Assembly: GCF_050916355.1 (NCBI RefSeq)
Contig: NZ_CP136946.1
Location: 2,728,001 to 2,792,000, forward strand
Direction: 5' to 3'
DNA from: Jeongeupia wiesaeckerbachi
GTDB taxonomy: Bacteria > Pseudomonadota > Gammaproteobacteria > Burkholderiales > Chitinibacteraceae
DNA length: 64,000 nt
The stretch's first letter is position 1; each line of letters begins with the position of its first letter. The position numbers and the translations under genes were made by a program. The notes beneath the pieces were generated by a model. It saw nothing but the letters and a program-made list of their open reading frames with translations. It was not told where the DNA came from and did no database searches. Shown in pieces: positions 7,558-16,208 of the stretch.

Positions 7558-8124
7558 ATGGACGCTTTCTTCGTCTCGACCGGTGTCGTTGCCCTCGCTG
7601 AGATCGGCGACAAAACCCAGCTGCTGGCCTTGCTGCTCGCGGCACGGTTTCGCCGTCCCATGCCGATCGTGCTCGGCATTTTCGTCGCAACCATCCTGAA
7701 TCATTTTGCTGCCGGCTGGCTCGGTCAGTGGCTGGCCAGCCTTATGGCGCCGTCTACGCTGCGCTGGGTGATCGGCTTCGGTTTTCTGGCCATCGCGGTG
7801 TGGACGCTGTTTCCGGACAAGATGGACGACGATGAAGCGCCGGTAAAGGCGTACGGCGCGTTTCTTGCGACTGCGCTGACTTTTTTTCTTGCCGAAATGG
7901 GCGACAAAACGCAGATTGCCACCGTGGCGCTGGCGGTGCATTACCACCCGTTGTGGATGGTAATCGCCGGAACGACGGTCGGCATGATGATTGCCGATGT
8001 GCCGGCGGTGTTTGTCGGTAACTGGATTTCACAGCGGATGCACTTGCTGCGCTACGTGCGCTTTGTTGCCGCGGCCGTGTTCGCGCTGATGGGTGGGCTT
8101 GCACTTGCCGGCGTAGGCAGCTGA
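7558..8124 (+). CDS. Gdt1/TMEM165 (UPF0016) family manganese exporter
   Basis: A 188-residue inner-membrane protein with six predicted helices arranged as two repeats. Each repeat carries the family signature E-x-G-D-K-T (AEIGDKTQ near residue 15 and AEMGDKTQ near residue 120). The acidic residues of these motifs bind the cation in UPF0016 transporters. Bacterial members (MneA type) export Mn(II). The upstream manganese riboswitch strongly supports that role here. The next gene, a purine permease, begins 43 bases after the stop without an obvious terminator, so read-through is possible. Confidence 0.93.
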   Translation: MDAFFVSTGVVALAEIGDKTQLLALLLAARFRRPMPIVLGIFVATILNHFAAGWLGQWLASLMAPSTLRWVIGFGFLAIAVWTLFPDKMDDDEAPVKAYGAFLATALTFFLAEMGDKTQIATVALAVHYHPLWMVIAGTTVGMMIADVPAVFVGNWISQRMHLLRYVRFVAAAVFALMGGLALAGVGS

Positions 8125-8167
8125 CGGCCATAACTAGATTCAATCAAACAGACTTTAAAACGGGGAA

Positions 8168-9463
8168 ATGATGCTCGATGCATTTTTCAAGCTGAAGGAG
8201 CACGGTACCGACGTCCGGACCGAGGTGATCGCCGGCTTCACTACCTTCCTGACGATGGCCTACATCATCTTCGTCAACCCGGCCATCCTGCATCTGACCG
8301 GCATGGACTTCAACGCGGTGTTCGTGGCGACCTGCCTCGCCGCTGCGTTCGGTACCGCGGTGATGGCGCTGTTTGCCAATTACCCGATCGCACTGGCGCC
8401 GGGCATGGGCCTCAACGCCTATTTCACCTTTGCCGTGGTTCAGGGCATGGGGGTGCCGTGGCAGACCGCGCTGGGCGCCGTGTTCATTTCGGGCATCATT
8501 TTCGTGCTGGTTTCGTCGTTCAAGATCCGCGAAATCCTCGTCAATGCGATTCCCCGTTCGCTCAAGCTGGCGATTTCTGCCGGCGTCGGCCTGTTCCTGG
8601 CCATCATCGGGCTAAAGAGTGCCGGCATCATTACCGGCAGCGACGCGACGCTGGTCAAGCTGGGTGACATCCATGCGCCATCTGTGCTGCTGGCCGCGCT
8701 GGGTTTCGTGCTGATCGTTGCGCTCGAGTATCGCAAGATCAAGGGCTCGATCATCATTGGCGTGCTGGCGGTGACCATCCTGTCGGTGCTGCTGGAGGTG
8801 ACGCCGTTCAAGGGCGTGTTCGCGATGCCGCCGTCGATCGAGCCGACCTTCATGCAGCTCGACATCCACGGCGCGCTCAACGCCGGCCTGATCGGCGTCG
8901 TGTTCATCTTCTTCTTTGTCGACCTGTTCGATACCACCGGGACGCTGATCGGCGTGTCGCACCGCTCGGGCCTGCTGGACAAGGACGGCAAGCTGCCGCG
9001 CATCAAGCGGGCACTGTTGGCCGATTCGAGCGCGATCATTGCCGGTGCTGCGCTCGGTACGTCGAGCGTGACGGCTTATGTTGAATCGGCGGCCGGTGTG
9101 GCCGAGGGTGGGCGTACCGGCCTGACCACGCTGGTTGTCGCGCTGCTGTTCCTGGTGGCGCTGTTCTTCGCGCCGCTGGCTGGCACGGTGCCGGCCTTCG
9201 CCACTGCGCCAGCGCTGTGCTACGTCGCGGTGCTGATGGCGCGCGGTCTGGCCGAAATCGACTGGGACGACATTACCGAAGCGGCGCCGGCGGTGATTAC
9301 CGCGGTCGGCATGCCGTTCACCTACTCGATCGCCGACGGCATTGCATTCGGCTTCATCAGCTATGCTGCGATCAAGCTGCTGGCTGGCCGTTTCAAGGAC
9401 CTGAGCCCGGCGGTGCTGATCATTACCGCACTGTGGGTCATCAAGTTCGCACTGTTCGGCTAA
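8168..9463 (+). CDS. NCS2 family purine permease (AzgA/PbuG-like)
   Basis: A 431-residue polytopic permease. It begins with FFKLKEHGTDVRTEV, the usual N-terminus of the AzgA subgroup, followed by GFTTFLTMAYIIFVNP and later IALAPGMGLNAYF and AALGTSSVTAYVESAAG. This subgroup imports adenine, guanine and hypoxanthine with protons. That agrees with the next two genes, which encode adenine and hypoxanthine-guanine phosphoribosyltransferases. The first two codons are both ATG; GGGGA lies 2-6 bases before the first. The frame continues without interruption to within 11 bases of apt. Confidence 0.93.
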   Translation: MMLDAFFKLKEHGTDVRTEVIAGFTTFLTMAYIIFVNPAILHLTGMDFNAVFVATCLAAAFGTAVMALFANYPIALAPGMGLNAYFTFAVVQGMGVPWQTALGAVFISGIIFVLVSSFKIREILVNAIPRSLKLAISAGVGLFLAIIGLKSAGIITGSDATLVKLGDIHAPSVLLAALGFVLIVALEYRKIKGSIIIGVLAVTILSVLLEVTPFKGVFAMPPSIEPTFMQLDIHGALNAGLIGVVFIFFFVDLFDTTGTLIGVSHRSGLLDKDGKLPRIKRALLADSSAIIAGAALGTSSVTAYVESAAGVAEGGRTGLTTLVVALLFLVALFFAPLAGTVPAFATAPALCYVAVLMARGLAEIDWDDITEAAPAVITAVGMPFTYSIADGIAFGFISYAAIKLLAGRFKDLSPAVLIITALWVIKFALFG

Positions 9464-9474
9464 GGAAGAGGTTG

Positions 9475-10020
9475 ATGGAACCGCGCAACGAGGATTACAT
9501 CAAGGCCCGCATCCGTACTGTGCCGGACTGGCCGCAGCCGGGCGTGCAGTTCCGCGACATTACGCCGCTGCTGCAGGACCCAAAGACCTTCCGCGTCCTC
9601 GTCGATACCTTCGTCCATCGCTATATGGATCAGAAGCTTGACGTCGTTGCCGGTGTCGATGCACGCGGTTTCATCCTCGGTGCCGTCGTGGCCTATGAGC
9701 TGAACCTCGGTTTCGTGCCGATCCGCAAGAAGGGCAAATTGCCGTTTGCCACGGTGGCCGAGGAGTACGAGCTGGAGTACGGTTCGGCAACGGTGGAAAT
9801 CCATTGCGATGCCTGCCGCGCCGGCGACCGCGTGCTGCTGATCGACGATCTGGTCGCCACCGGTGGCACGATGATCGCCGCGGCCAAGCTGCTGACGCGT
9901 ATCGGTGCGACGGTGGTCGAGGCGGCGGCGATTGTCGACTTGCCCGAACTTGGCGGCTCGAAGCTGGTGACCCAACAAGGCATCCCGCTGTATACGATTT
10001 GTGATTTTGCCGGCCACTGA
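9475..10020 (+). CDS. apt: Adenine phosphoribosyltransferase
   Basis: A 181-residue type I phosphoribosyltransferase of normal length. The PRPP-binding loop is VLLIDDLVATGGT and the N-terminal region PDWPQPGVQFRDITPLL is characteristic of Apt. It converts adenine and PRPP to AMP. The start was chosen at the ATG preceded by GGAAGAG, 11 bases after the permease stop. The frame extends upstream only within permease sequence. Apt, the permease before it and hpt after it form a purine-salvage operon. Confidence 0.97.
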   Translation: MEPRNEDYIKARIRTVPDWPQPGVQFRDITPLLQDPKTFRVLVDTFVHRYMDQKLDVVAGVDARGFILGAVVAYELNLGFVPIRKKGKLPFATVAEEYELEYGSATVEIHCDACRAGDRVLLIDDLVATGGTMIAAAKLLTRIGATVVEAAAIVDLPELGGSKLVTQQGIPLYTICDFAGH

Positions 10021-10050
10021 GGCCGCACCCGTAGATTCAGGAGTTTTACC

Positions 10051-10605
10051 GTGACCATGGAATTGCCCGAAGCGCTGACGATCATCGATAACGCCGACCT
10101 GCTGCACTCGGAGGCCGAGGTGCTGGCGGCGATCGACCGGATGGCCAGCCAGATGACCGCTGCGCTCAAGGATGCCAATCCGATCGTTTACACCGTGCTC
10201 AATGGTGGCTTGATCGTTGCCGGCAACCTGCTGCCGCGGTTGAAATTTCCGCTTGAGATGTCCTATCTGCACGCCACGCGCTACCGCAATGAAACCAGCG
10301 GCGGCGTGCTTGACTGGAAGGTCAAGCCGCGTGAAGACCTGAAGGGGCGCACCGTGGTCATCGTCGACGACATCCTCGACGAAGGGCATACGCTTGCGGC
10401 GATTGTCGAGTACCTGAAGGCGCAGGGCGTGCAGGACATTCATGTCGCGGTGCTGGTCGACAAGCTGCACAACCGCAAGGCCGAAGGCATCAAGGCCGAT
10501 TTCGTCGGCCTCAAGGTCGACGACCGCTTCCTGTTCGGCTGCGGTATGGATTACCAGGGCTACTGGCGCAACACGCTGGCCATCTACGCGGTCAAGGGTC
10601 TGTAG
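10051..10605 (+). CDS. hpt: Hypoxanthine-guanine phosphoribosyltransferase
   Basis: A 184-residue cytoplasmic type I phosphoribosyltransferase with PRPP motif VVIVDDILDEGHTL and the N-terminal flexible-loop region around SYLHATRYRN. The family turns hypoxanthine and guanine into IMP and GMP. A GTG start at 10051 is favoured because CAGGAG lies 7 bases upstream; an ATG two codons later is the alternative. It follows apt by 30 bases in the same operon and is followed 21 bases later by a CorA-like gene. Confidence 0.93.
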   Translation: MTMELPEALTIIDNADLLHSEAEVLAAIDRMASQMTAALKDANPIVYTVLNGGLIVAGNLLPRLKFPLEMSYLHATRYRNETSGGVLDWKVKPREDLKGRTVVIVDDILDEGHTLAAIVEYLKAQGVQDIHVAVLVDKLHNRKAEGIKADFVGLKVDDRFLFGCGMDYQGYWRNTLAIYAVKGL

Positions 10606-10626
10606 CACACACAAGGCGGAGGACGA

Positions 10627-12258
10627 ATGACTGAGACCCAGCAAGTTCGTCACTTCCGCCAAATCCTGATTTGGCCGTTGCAGTTGATGCCGCTCGACGA
10701 GAGCGGGGTGCTCGGCCAGCAGTGGCGGCTGATGCTGTCGGCCGTCGAGCAGGGCTCGCCATGGCGCTTGCGGCCCAGCGAGTTCGAGCCCGGGGCGTTT
10801 CAGGAGCGCCATTACCGCGAGTTCATTACCTTTCTGCCCTATGTGCAGCGCTTCCTCTATGGCGAAGGCCAGACCGAAGCGAGCGATGTGGCCAGTTACG
10901 GCAAGTCTCCGTTGCACGTGTTCCGCCGCGACGATGTCAAGTCGGTTCGATTGCGTTTTCGCGACGGTGCCGAGCTTGATCTCGCCATCGCCCACATCGA
11001 TCTGTATTTCTTCTTCGATATCGACGTCGTCATCCTGGCGCTCGAGGTCATGGGCGACAATCTGCCGCTGCCGCGGGTGCAGGACATCCTGTTCCGTTTC
11101 GGCCGCTCGTTCCCGGCGCAGTGGGATGAAGACGGCGGGCCGGCGAGCTGTCTGGCTGGCGTTGCCTGGCTAGGTACGCAGGGGCAGGTGCTGGCGGCGT
11201 CGGATTACGACGATCGCGATGCCTATCTCGACCACCTTGCCGAGTACCGCTCTCCCAGACTGGCCAGTCACTGGGCGTGGTTGCTCGAGCCCATGGTGCC
11301 GCACCACTCGAGCGCCGTGGGTGGTGTGCGCTATCGGCAAGTGGAATATCACCGGATGCCCTTGCTGGCGTATTTGGCGCTCGATGATCCACTGAGCCTG
11401 TCCGAGGCCGATTTCTACCGGCTTGGCATGGTGACGCGGCCGGACGACGGCGAAGCCTTGCCGGGGAGGCTGGTCAGGGATTTCATTGCGCAGAGCTGTT
11501 ACGACCGCTACTGGTCGCCGGAGCAGGGGTTGGCCAGCGCATCGACGCGGATCATGTGCAACGGCCAGGCGCTGATCGTCGTTGGCGACCGGCATCACCC
11601 GTTTTTCTGCGATGCGCACACCGGCGTGCTCGGGCAGTTTCGCCATCAGCAGTTCCTGCTGGCGCTGATTGCCCACTTTCACAAGGCGGCATTGCTGACG
11701 TTTTCGGACCGGATGGCGGTGGCGCTGGCGAGGCTGAACATCGCCGATGTGCATTCGGTGCGCACGTTCAAGCGCGATATCCGGATACAGCTCGAGGTCT
11801 TTCTGCGCTTTACCCAACGCTACTGGTTCCGTGAAGTCTCCAATCAGGCGGTCGCCGCGCAGCTGTTCGAGATGCTGCGCCGGCATCTGGGAACCGCCGA
11901 GCTGTATCAGGAGGTGCAGGATTCGGTGAAGAGCATGAGCCAGTATCTGGAGAACGACGAGTTGCGCCGCCAGGCCGATACCGTGGTCAAGCTGACCGTG
12001 GTAACGATCCTGAGTCTGGTGGGGGCGACGGTGACCGGTTTTCTGGGGATGAATCTGTTCGACCTGGCCGGTGCCAGTGCGCCGGCCAAGCTGGGCTATT
12101 TCGTGAGTGTGCTGGTGCCGACGCTGGCACTGACGATGTATACGCTGATGAAGGCGCGGCCCTTGTCCGAATTCATCGAGCGGATGGCCGATCAGCGCGC
12201 CGACTGGCGTGGCCGGCTGGCGGCGTTCATTCACATCTGGCAGCGTCGGCGAAACTGA
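10627..12258 (+). CDS. CorA-like membrane protein with GMN motif
   Basis: A 543-residue protein with a large soluble N-terminal region (about 1-450) and two membrane helices near the C-terminus. The first helix ends in GFLGMNLF. This Gly-Met-Asn after the penultimate helix is the selectivity-filter signature of CorA/Mrs2 Mg2+ channels, and the long helical region just before it (about 380-450) matches the CorA stalk helix. The N-terminal 350 residues do not look like a standard CorA domain. I infer a divergent divalent-cation channel or transporter in the inner membrane. It follows hpt by 21 bases and is probably co-transcribed with the purine-salvage genes. Confidence 0.7.
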   Translation: MTETQQVRHFRQILIWPLQLMPLDESGVLGQQWRLMLSAVEQGSPWRLRPSEFEPGAFQERHYREFITFLPYVQRFLYGEGQTEASDVASYGKSPLHVFRRDDVKSVRLRFRDGAELDLAIAHIDLYFFFDIDVVILALEVMGDNLPLPRVQDILFRFGRSFPAQWDEDGGPASCLAGVAWLGTQGQVLAASDYDDRDAYLDHLAEYRSPRLASHWAWLLEPMVPHHSSAVGGVRYRQVEYHRMPLLAYLALDDPLSLSEADFYRLGMVTRPDDGEALPGRLVRDFIAQSCYDRYWSPEQGLASASTRIMCNGQALIVVGDRHHPFFCDAHTGVLGQFRHQQFLLALIAHFHKAALLTFSDRMAVALARLNIADVHSVRTFKRDIRIQLEVFLRFTQRYWFREVSNQAVAAQLFEMLRRHLGTAELYQEVQDSVKSMSQYLENDELRRQADTVVKLTVVTILSLVGATVTGFLGMNLFDLAGASAPAKLGYFVSVLVPTLALTMYTLMKARPLSEFIERMADQRADWRGRLAAFIHIWQRRRN

Positions 12259-12337
12259 GGCGAACATTGAGCTTGGTATGAATCACGCTCATCTTGCTGC
12301 GCATCAGGATTGCGGCAAAGACCGGCGCGGCTCGTGA

Positions 12338-12343
12338 TAGAAT
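12338..12343 (+). promoter_or_regulatory. Candidate -10 element of glyA promoter
   Basis: TAGAAT lies 41 bases before the glyA ATG, in the only stretch between the CorA-like gene and glyA. No good -35 hexamer is present at ideal spacing (TTGCGG at 12310 is 22 bases away), so the call is tentative. Confidence 0.35.
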
Positions 12344-12384
12344 CCGGGCCATTCCCATCTCAATCGACTACGGAAAGCGAACTC

Positions 12385-13632
12385 ATGTTCTCCAAGTCTG
12401 TCACCCTCTCGCAATACGATCCCGACCTCGCCGCCGCCCTGCAGGGTGAAGTGGTGCGCCAGCACGAACACATCGAGCTGATCGCGTCGGAAAACTACAC
12501 CAGCCCGGCCGTCATGGAAGCGCAGGGTTCGCAACTGACCAACAAGTACGCCGAAGGTTATCCGGGCAAGCGTTTCTACGGCGGCTGTGAACACGTCGAC
12601 GTGATCGAGCAACTGGCGATCGACCGCGTGAAGGCGCTGTTCGGTGCCGAGTATGCCAACGTGCAACCGCACTCGGGCTCGCAAGCCAACCAGGCCGTGT
12701 ACTTCTCGATCCTGAAGCCGGGCGACACGGTGATGGGTATGAACCTCGGTCACGGTGGTCACCTGACCCACGGTTCGCCGGCCAACCTGTCGGGCAAGCT
12801 GTTCAACATCGTTGCCTACGGCCTGAACGAAAACGAAGAAATCGATTACGACGACATGGAACGCGTCGCGCTCGAAACCAAGCCGAAGCTGCTGATCGGT
12901 GGTGCTTCGGCCTACGCGCTGCGCTTCGACTGGGCACGGATGCGTGAAATCGCCGACAAGGTCGGTGCCTATTTCATGGTCGACATGGCGCACTACGCCG
13001 GCCTGATCGCTGCGGGTGTCTACCCGAACCCGGTGCCGCACGCCCACTTCGTGACCTCGACCACGCACAAGACGCTGCGCGGTCCGCGCGGCGGCATCAT
13101 TCTTGCCAAGGCCGAGTTCGAGAAGTCGATCAACTCCAATGTGTTCCCGACGCTGCAAGGCGGCCCGCTGATGCACGTGATCGCCGGCAAGGCCGTTGCG
13201 TTCAAGGAAGCGGCGACGCCGGAGTTCAAGGAATACCAGGTGCAAGTGATCAAGAACGCGCAAACGATGGCGGCAACGCTGGCCGAGCGTGGTCTGCGCA
13301 TCATCTCGGGCCGTACCGAGTCGCACGTGTTCCTCGTTGACCTGCGTCCGAAGAACCTGACCGGCAAGGCCGCCGATGCGGCGCTGGGCAAGGCACACAT
13401 CACCGTCAACAAGAACGCGATCCCGAACGATCCGGAAAGCCCGTTCGTGACCTCGGGCATCCGTATCGGCGCCCCGGCGATCACCACGCGTGGTTTCAAG
13501 GAAGCCGAAGCGGTTCAGGTGGCGCACCTGATCGCCGACGTGCTCGACAATCCGGCCGACGAAGCCAACCTCGCGACCGTGGCCGAGAAGGTCAAGGCGC
13601 TGACCGCGAAGTTCCCGGTCTACGTCGCCTGA
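12385..13632 (+). CDS. glyA: Serine hydroxymethyltransferase
   Basis: A 415-residue PLP enzyme that interconverts serine and glycine while charging tetrahydrofolate. The Schiff-base lysine is in STTHKTLRGPRGG (about residue 228). ENYTSPAVMEAQGS and NKYAEGYPGKRFYGG are diagnostic N-terminal blocks. The ATG at 12385 gives the family length; the frame is open further upstream but without family sequence. A strong hairpin follows the stop, so glyA is largely its own unit although nrdR follows in the conserved glyA-nrdR order. Confidence 0.98.
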   Translation: MFSKSVTLSQYDPDLAAALQGEVVRQHEHIELIASENYTSPAVMEAQGSQLTNKYAEGYPGKRFYGGCEHVDVIEQLAIDRVKALFGAEYANVQPHSGSQANQAVYFSILKPGDTVMGMNLGHGGHLTHGSPANLSGKLFNIVAYGLNENEEIDYDDMERVALETKPKLLIGGASAYALRFDWARMREIADKVGAYFMVDMAHYAGLIAAGVYPNPVPHAHFVTSTTHKTLRGPRGGIILAKAEFEKSINSNVFPTLQGGPLMHVIAGKAVAFKEAATPEFKEYQVQVIKNAQTMAATLAERGLRIISGRTESHVFLVDLRPKNLTGKAADAALGKAHITVNKNAIPNDPESPFVTSGIRIGAPAITTRGFKEAEAVQVAHLIADVLDNPADEANLATVAEKVKALTAKFPVYVA

Positions 13633-13649
13633 TCCTGCTTGACGCATGA

Positions 13650-13679
13650 AAAGGGTGGTGCCGTGAGGCGCCACCCTTT
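13650..13679 (+). terminator. Hairpin terminator after glyA
   Basis: A 13-bp stem with one G-U pair (AAAGGGTGGTGCC / GGCGCCACCCTTT) and a GTGA tetraloop, 17 bases after the glyA stop. The U-tract is short, so termination may be partial and allow some read-through into nrdR. Confidence 0.7.
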
Positions 13680-13741
13680 GCCATTTTCACGCGCCCGTTC
13701 TTTATTGATCTTTACCCCTATCCGGCCACGAGGGCCTGTCG

Positions 13742-14197
13742 ATGAAATGTCCGTTCTGCGGTTCCCCCGATACCCAGGTGGTCGACTCGCGCGTTTCCGA
13801 CGAAGGTGACGCGGTTCGCCGTCGTCGTCGCTGCAACGTCTGCGACAAGCGCTTCACTACCTATGAGACCGCCGACGTGCGCATGCCGCAGGTCGTCAAG
13901 CAGAACGGCCAGCGCACCGAGTTCGATCGCGACAAAATCCGCATCAGCTTCCAGCGCGCGCTGCACAAGCGCCCGGTGTCGACACAGCTGATGGACGAAG
14001 CCATCGCGCGCATCATCCAGAAAGTGCTCAGCATCGGTGATCGGGAAATTCTTTCGCGCCAGATCGGCGAGATGGTGATGACCGAGCTCGCCAAGCTCGA
14101 CAAGGTGGCCTACATCCGTTTTGCCTCGGTCTATCGTTCGTTCTCGGACGTCGACGATTTTCGCGACGCGATCCGCGAAGTCACCAGGAAGGACTGA
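13742..14197 (+). CDS. nrdR: Transcriptional repressor NrdR
   Basis: A 151-residue regulator with an N-terminal zinc ribbon (CPFC near residue 3 and CNVC near residue 31, flanking RRRRRC) and an ATP-cone domain from about residue 49. NrdR senses ATP/dATP and represses ribonucleotide reductase genes through NrdR boxes. Length and domain order are standard. It starts a run of tightly packed genes: the next ATG lies three bases after its stop. Confidence 0.97.
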   Translation: MKCPFCGSPDTQVVDSRVSDEGDAVRRRRRCNVCDKRFTTYETADVRMPQVVKQNGQRTEFDRDKIRISFQRALHKRPVSTQLMDEAIARIIQKVLSIGDREILSRQIGEMVMTELAKLDKVAYIRFASVYRSFSDVDDFRDAIREVTRKD

Positions 14198-14200
14198 GCG

Positions 14201-14905
14201 ATGTCGCGTACCGCCTGGATCATCCGTCACCTCGCTTTCGAAGACCTTGGCACGCTTGCCGACGTTTTCATGGCCCGTGGCTATGCGCTGCGCTATCTCG
14301 AAGCCGGCGTCGATGCGCCCGCTGTGCTGGCCGACGCCGGTATCGACGACCTGCTCGTCGTGCTGGGCGGGCCGATTGGTGCCTACCAGACCGATCGCTA
14401 CCCGTGGCTGCTGACGGAAACGGTCGCAATTGCCGGCTGGCTCGACAGCGGTCGCGCCGCGCTCGGCATCTGCCTTGGTGCGCAACTGATGGCTGCGGCG
14501 CTGGGGGCACGGGTTTATCCGGGGCACGCTAAGGAAATCGGCTGGGCGCCGCTGAGCTTGACCGAGGCGGGGCAGGCGTCGCCGTTGCGGCATCTCGATG
14601 GGGCGTTGACGTCGGTGCTGCATTGGCATGGCGATACCTTCGATCTACCGGCGAATGCCGAGCTGCTGGCGTCGAGCACGGTGTATTCGCATCAGGCCTA
14701 CCGGGTGGGGGTGCGCGTGCTGGCGTTCCAGTGTCACCCGGAAATTGACGCCCAACGCTTCGAGCAATGGCTGATCGGCCATTGCGACGAGCTTGATGCC
14801 GCCGGTATCGGCTTTGGTGTCTTGCGTGCGCAGACGGCAGCGGAAGGTGCGCGCCTGCGCACGCAGGCGGCGCTTTGCGTCGGCGAATGGCTGGATTCGC
14901 TATGA
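14201..14905 (+). CDS. Class I glutamine amidotransferase-like protein
   Basis: A 234-residue stand-alone GATase domain. The catalytic triad is intact: Cys91 in GICLGAQ, and His179 and Glu181 in CHPEID. It resembles the GMP-synthase-related GATase1 proteins that act alone and whose substrates are mostly unknown. There is no synthetase domain. It sits between nrdR and ribD and overlaps ribD by four bases (ATGA), so it is translated with the riboflavin genes. A role as a hydrolase of a glutamyl compound is possible but not shown. Confidence 0.8.
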   Translation: MSRTAWIIRHLAFEDLGTLADVFMARGYALRYLEAGVDAPAVLADAGIDDLLVVLGGPIGAYQTDRYPWLLTETVAIAGWLDSGRAALGICLGAQLMAAALGARVYPGHAKEIGWAPLSLTEAGQASPLRHLDGALTSVLHWHGDTFDLPANAELLASSTVYSHQAYRVGVRVLAFQCHPEIDAQRFEQWLIGHCDELDAAGIGFGVLRAQTAAEGARLRTQAALCVGEWLDSL

Positions 14906-16020
14906 GCCTGCAGGCGATCCAGGACCGCATCCATATGCAGCACGCCTTGCGTCTCGCGGCGCGGGGGCTGTATACGACGACGCCGAATCCGCGCGTTGGC
15001 TGCGTCATCGTCCGCGATGGTGTCGTCATCGGCGAGGGCTGGCATGTCCGCGCCGGCGAGCCGCATGCCGAAGTCCATGCCGTGCGCGCCGCCGGCGATG
15101 CCGCGCACGGCGCGACGGCGTATGTGACGCTCGAACCGTGCAGCCATCATGGTCGCACGCCGCCGTGTGCCGATGCGCTGATCAAGGCTGGCGTTGCCCG
15201 CGTGGTCGCGGCGATGACCGATCCGAATCCGCAGGTCGCTGGTCGTGGCTTGGCCCGCCTCGCAGCCGCGGGAATCGAAACCGCGTCCGGCGTACTCGAA
15301 GCCGAGGCGCGCGAACTCAATATCGGTTTCATCAGCCGGATGCTGCGCGGCCGACCCTGGACCCGGATCAAACTTGCCGCAAGTCTGGATGGCCGGATTG
15401 CGCTGGACGACGGACAATCGAAGTGGATCACCGGCGCTGCTGCGCGCGCCGATGTGCAGCGCTGGCGTGCACGCTCGTGTGCGCTGCTGACCAGCGTCGA
15501 CACGGTGCTGGCCGACGATGCCCAGCTCACGGTGCGCGACTTTGCCGTCGAGCGCCAGCCGCTGCGCGTCGTGGTCGACAGCCGGCTGCGCATGCCGGCC
15601 GATGCCGCGCTGTTGCGGTCGCGGGGCGTCTTGGTCGCCGCCGCGATCGAGGCGCACGCAGCGCCCCACGGACGTGCCGCGCTCGAGGCCGCTGGCGCTG
15701 AAGTCGTGTTGCTGCCGGGGGAGGATGGCCGGGTCGATCTGCCCGCCTTGCTCGATTTGCTGGGGCAACGCGGAATCAACGAGCTGACCGTCGAAGCCGG
15801 TGGCGTGCTCGCAGGCAGCCTGCTGCAGGCAGGGCTGGTCGACGAGTTGTTGCTGTACCAGGCGCCGGTGTTGATCGGCAAGGGCAAGGCGATGGCGGAC
15901 TTTGCGCTGGCGACGCTGTCAGAACGATATGCGCCGCGTGTGATCGAGCGCCGCAGCGTCGGTGACGATTTGCGCTGGACCTTGCGTTTTACCGATCCGG
16001 CCCAAGCTTTCACGGCCTGA
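14902..16020 (+). CDS. ribD: Bifunctional riboflavin deaminase/reductase RibD
   Basis: A 372-residue two-domain enzyme. The N-terminal deaminase has zinc ligands in HAEVHA (His55, catalytic Glu57) and PCSHHGRTPPC (Cys80, Cys89). The C-terminal reductase begins near residue 150 (TRIKLAASLDGRIAL). Together they convert the GTP cyclohydrolase II product to 5-amino-6-ribitylaminouracil phosphate. Translation starts at an ATG overlapping the GATase stop. It heads the riboflavin biosynthesis operon. Confidence 0.97.
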   Translation: MSLQAIQDRIHMQHALRLAARGLYTTTPNPRVGCVIVRDGVVIGEGWHVRAGEPHAEVHAVRAAGDAAHGATAYVTLEPCSHHGRTPPCADALIKAGVARVVAAMTDPNPQVAGRGLARLAAAGIETASGVLEAEARELNIGFISRMLRGRPWTRIKLAASLDGRIALDDGQSKWITGAAARADVQRWRARSCALLTSVDTVLADDAQLTVRDFAVERQPLRVVVDSRLRMPADAALLRSRGVLVAAAIEAHAAPHGRAALEAAGAEVVLLPGEDGRVDLPALLDLLGQRGINELTVEAGGVLAGSLLQAGLVDELLLYQAPVLIGKGKAMADFALATLSERYAPRVIERRSVGDDLRWTLRFTDPAQAFTA

Positions 16021-16037
16021 ATCATGGAGTGCGTGCG

Positions 16038-16208
16038 ATGAGTGAATCTGCGCCGGTCTGTCCGGATTGCGGCAAGCCGCTGGAAGTGCTCAGGGCTTGT
16101 GGTGCCACCAGTTATTTTTGCAATCACTGCAACGAGCTCAAATCGTCGCAGCGTGTACTTGAAGCGAACGCCAGCCGCGATGCGGCGGCCGACAAGGAGC
16201 AAGACTGA
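16038..16208 (+). CDS. 56-residue zinc-ribbon protein, half of YfgJ
   Basis: A small protein with CPDC and CNHC pairs spaced as a zinc ribbon and the core VLRACGATSYFCN. This matches the second of the two ribbons in E. coli YfgJ (double zinc-ribbon family), whose first ribbon is missing here. The ATG lies 17 bases after ribD and the stop is followed directly by the ATG of ribE, so it is firmly embedded in the riboflavin operon. Function is unknown; metal binding is inferred from the four cysteines. The C-terminal 18 residues are polar and probably disordered. Confidence 0.82.
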   Translation: MSESAPVCPDCGKPLEVLRACGATSYFCNHCNELKSSQRVLEANASRDAAADKEQD

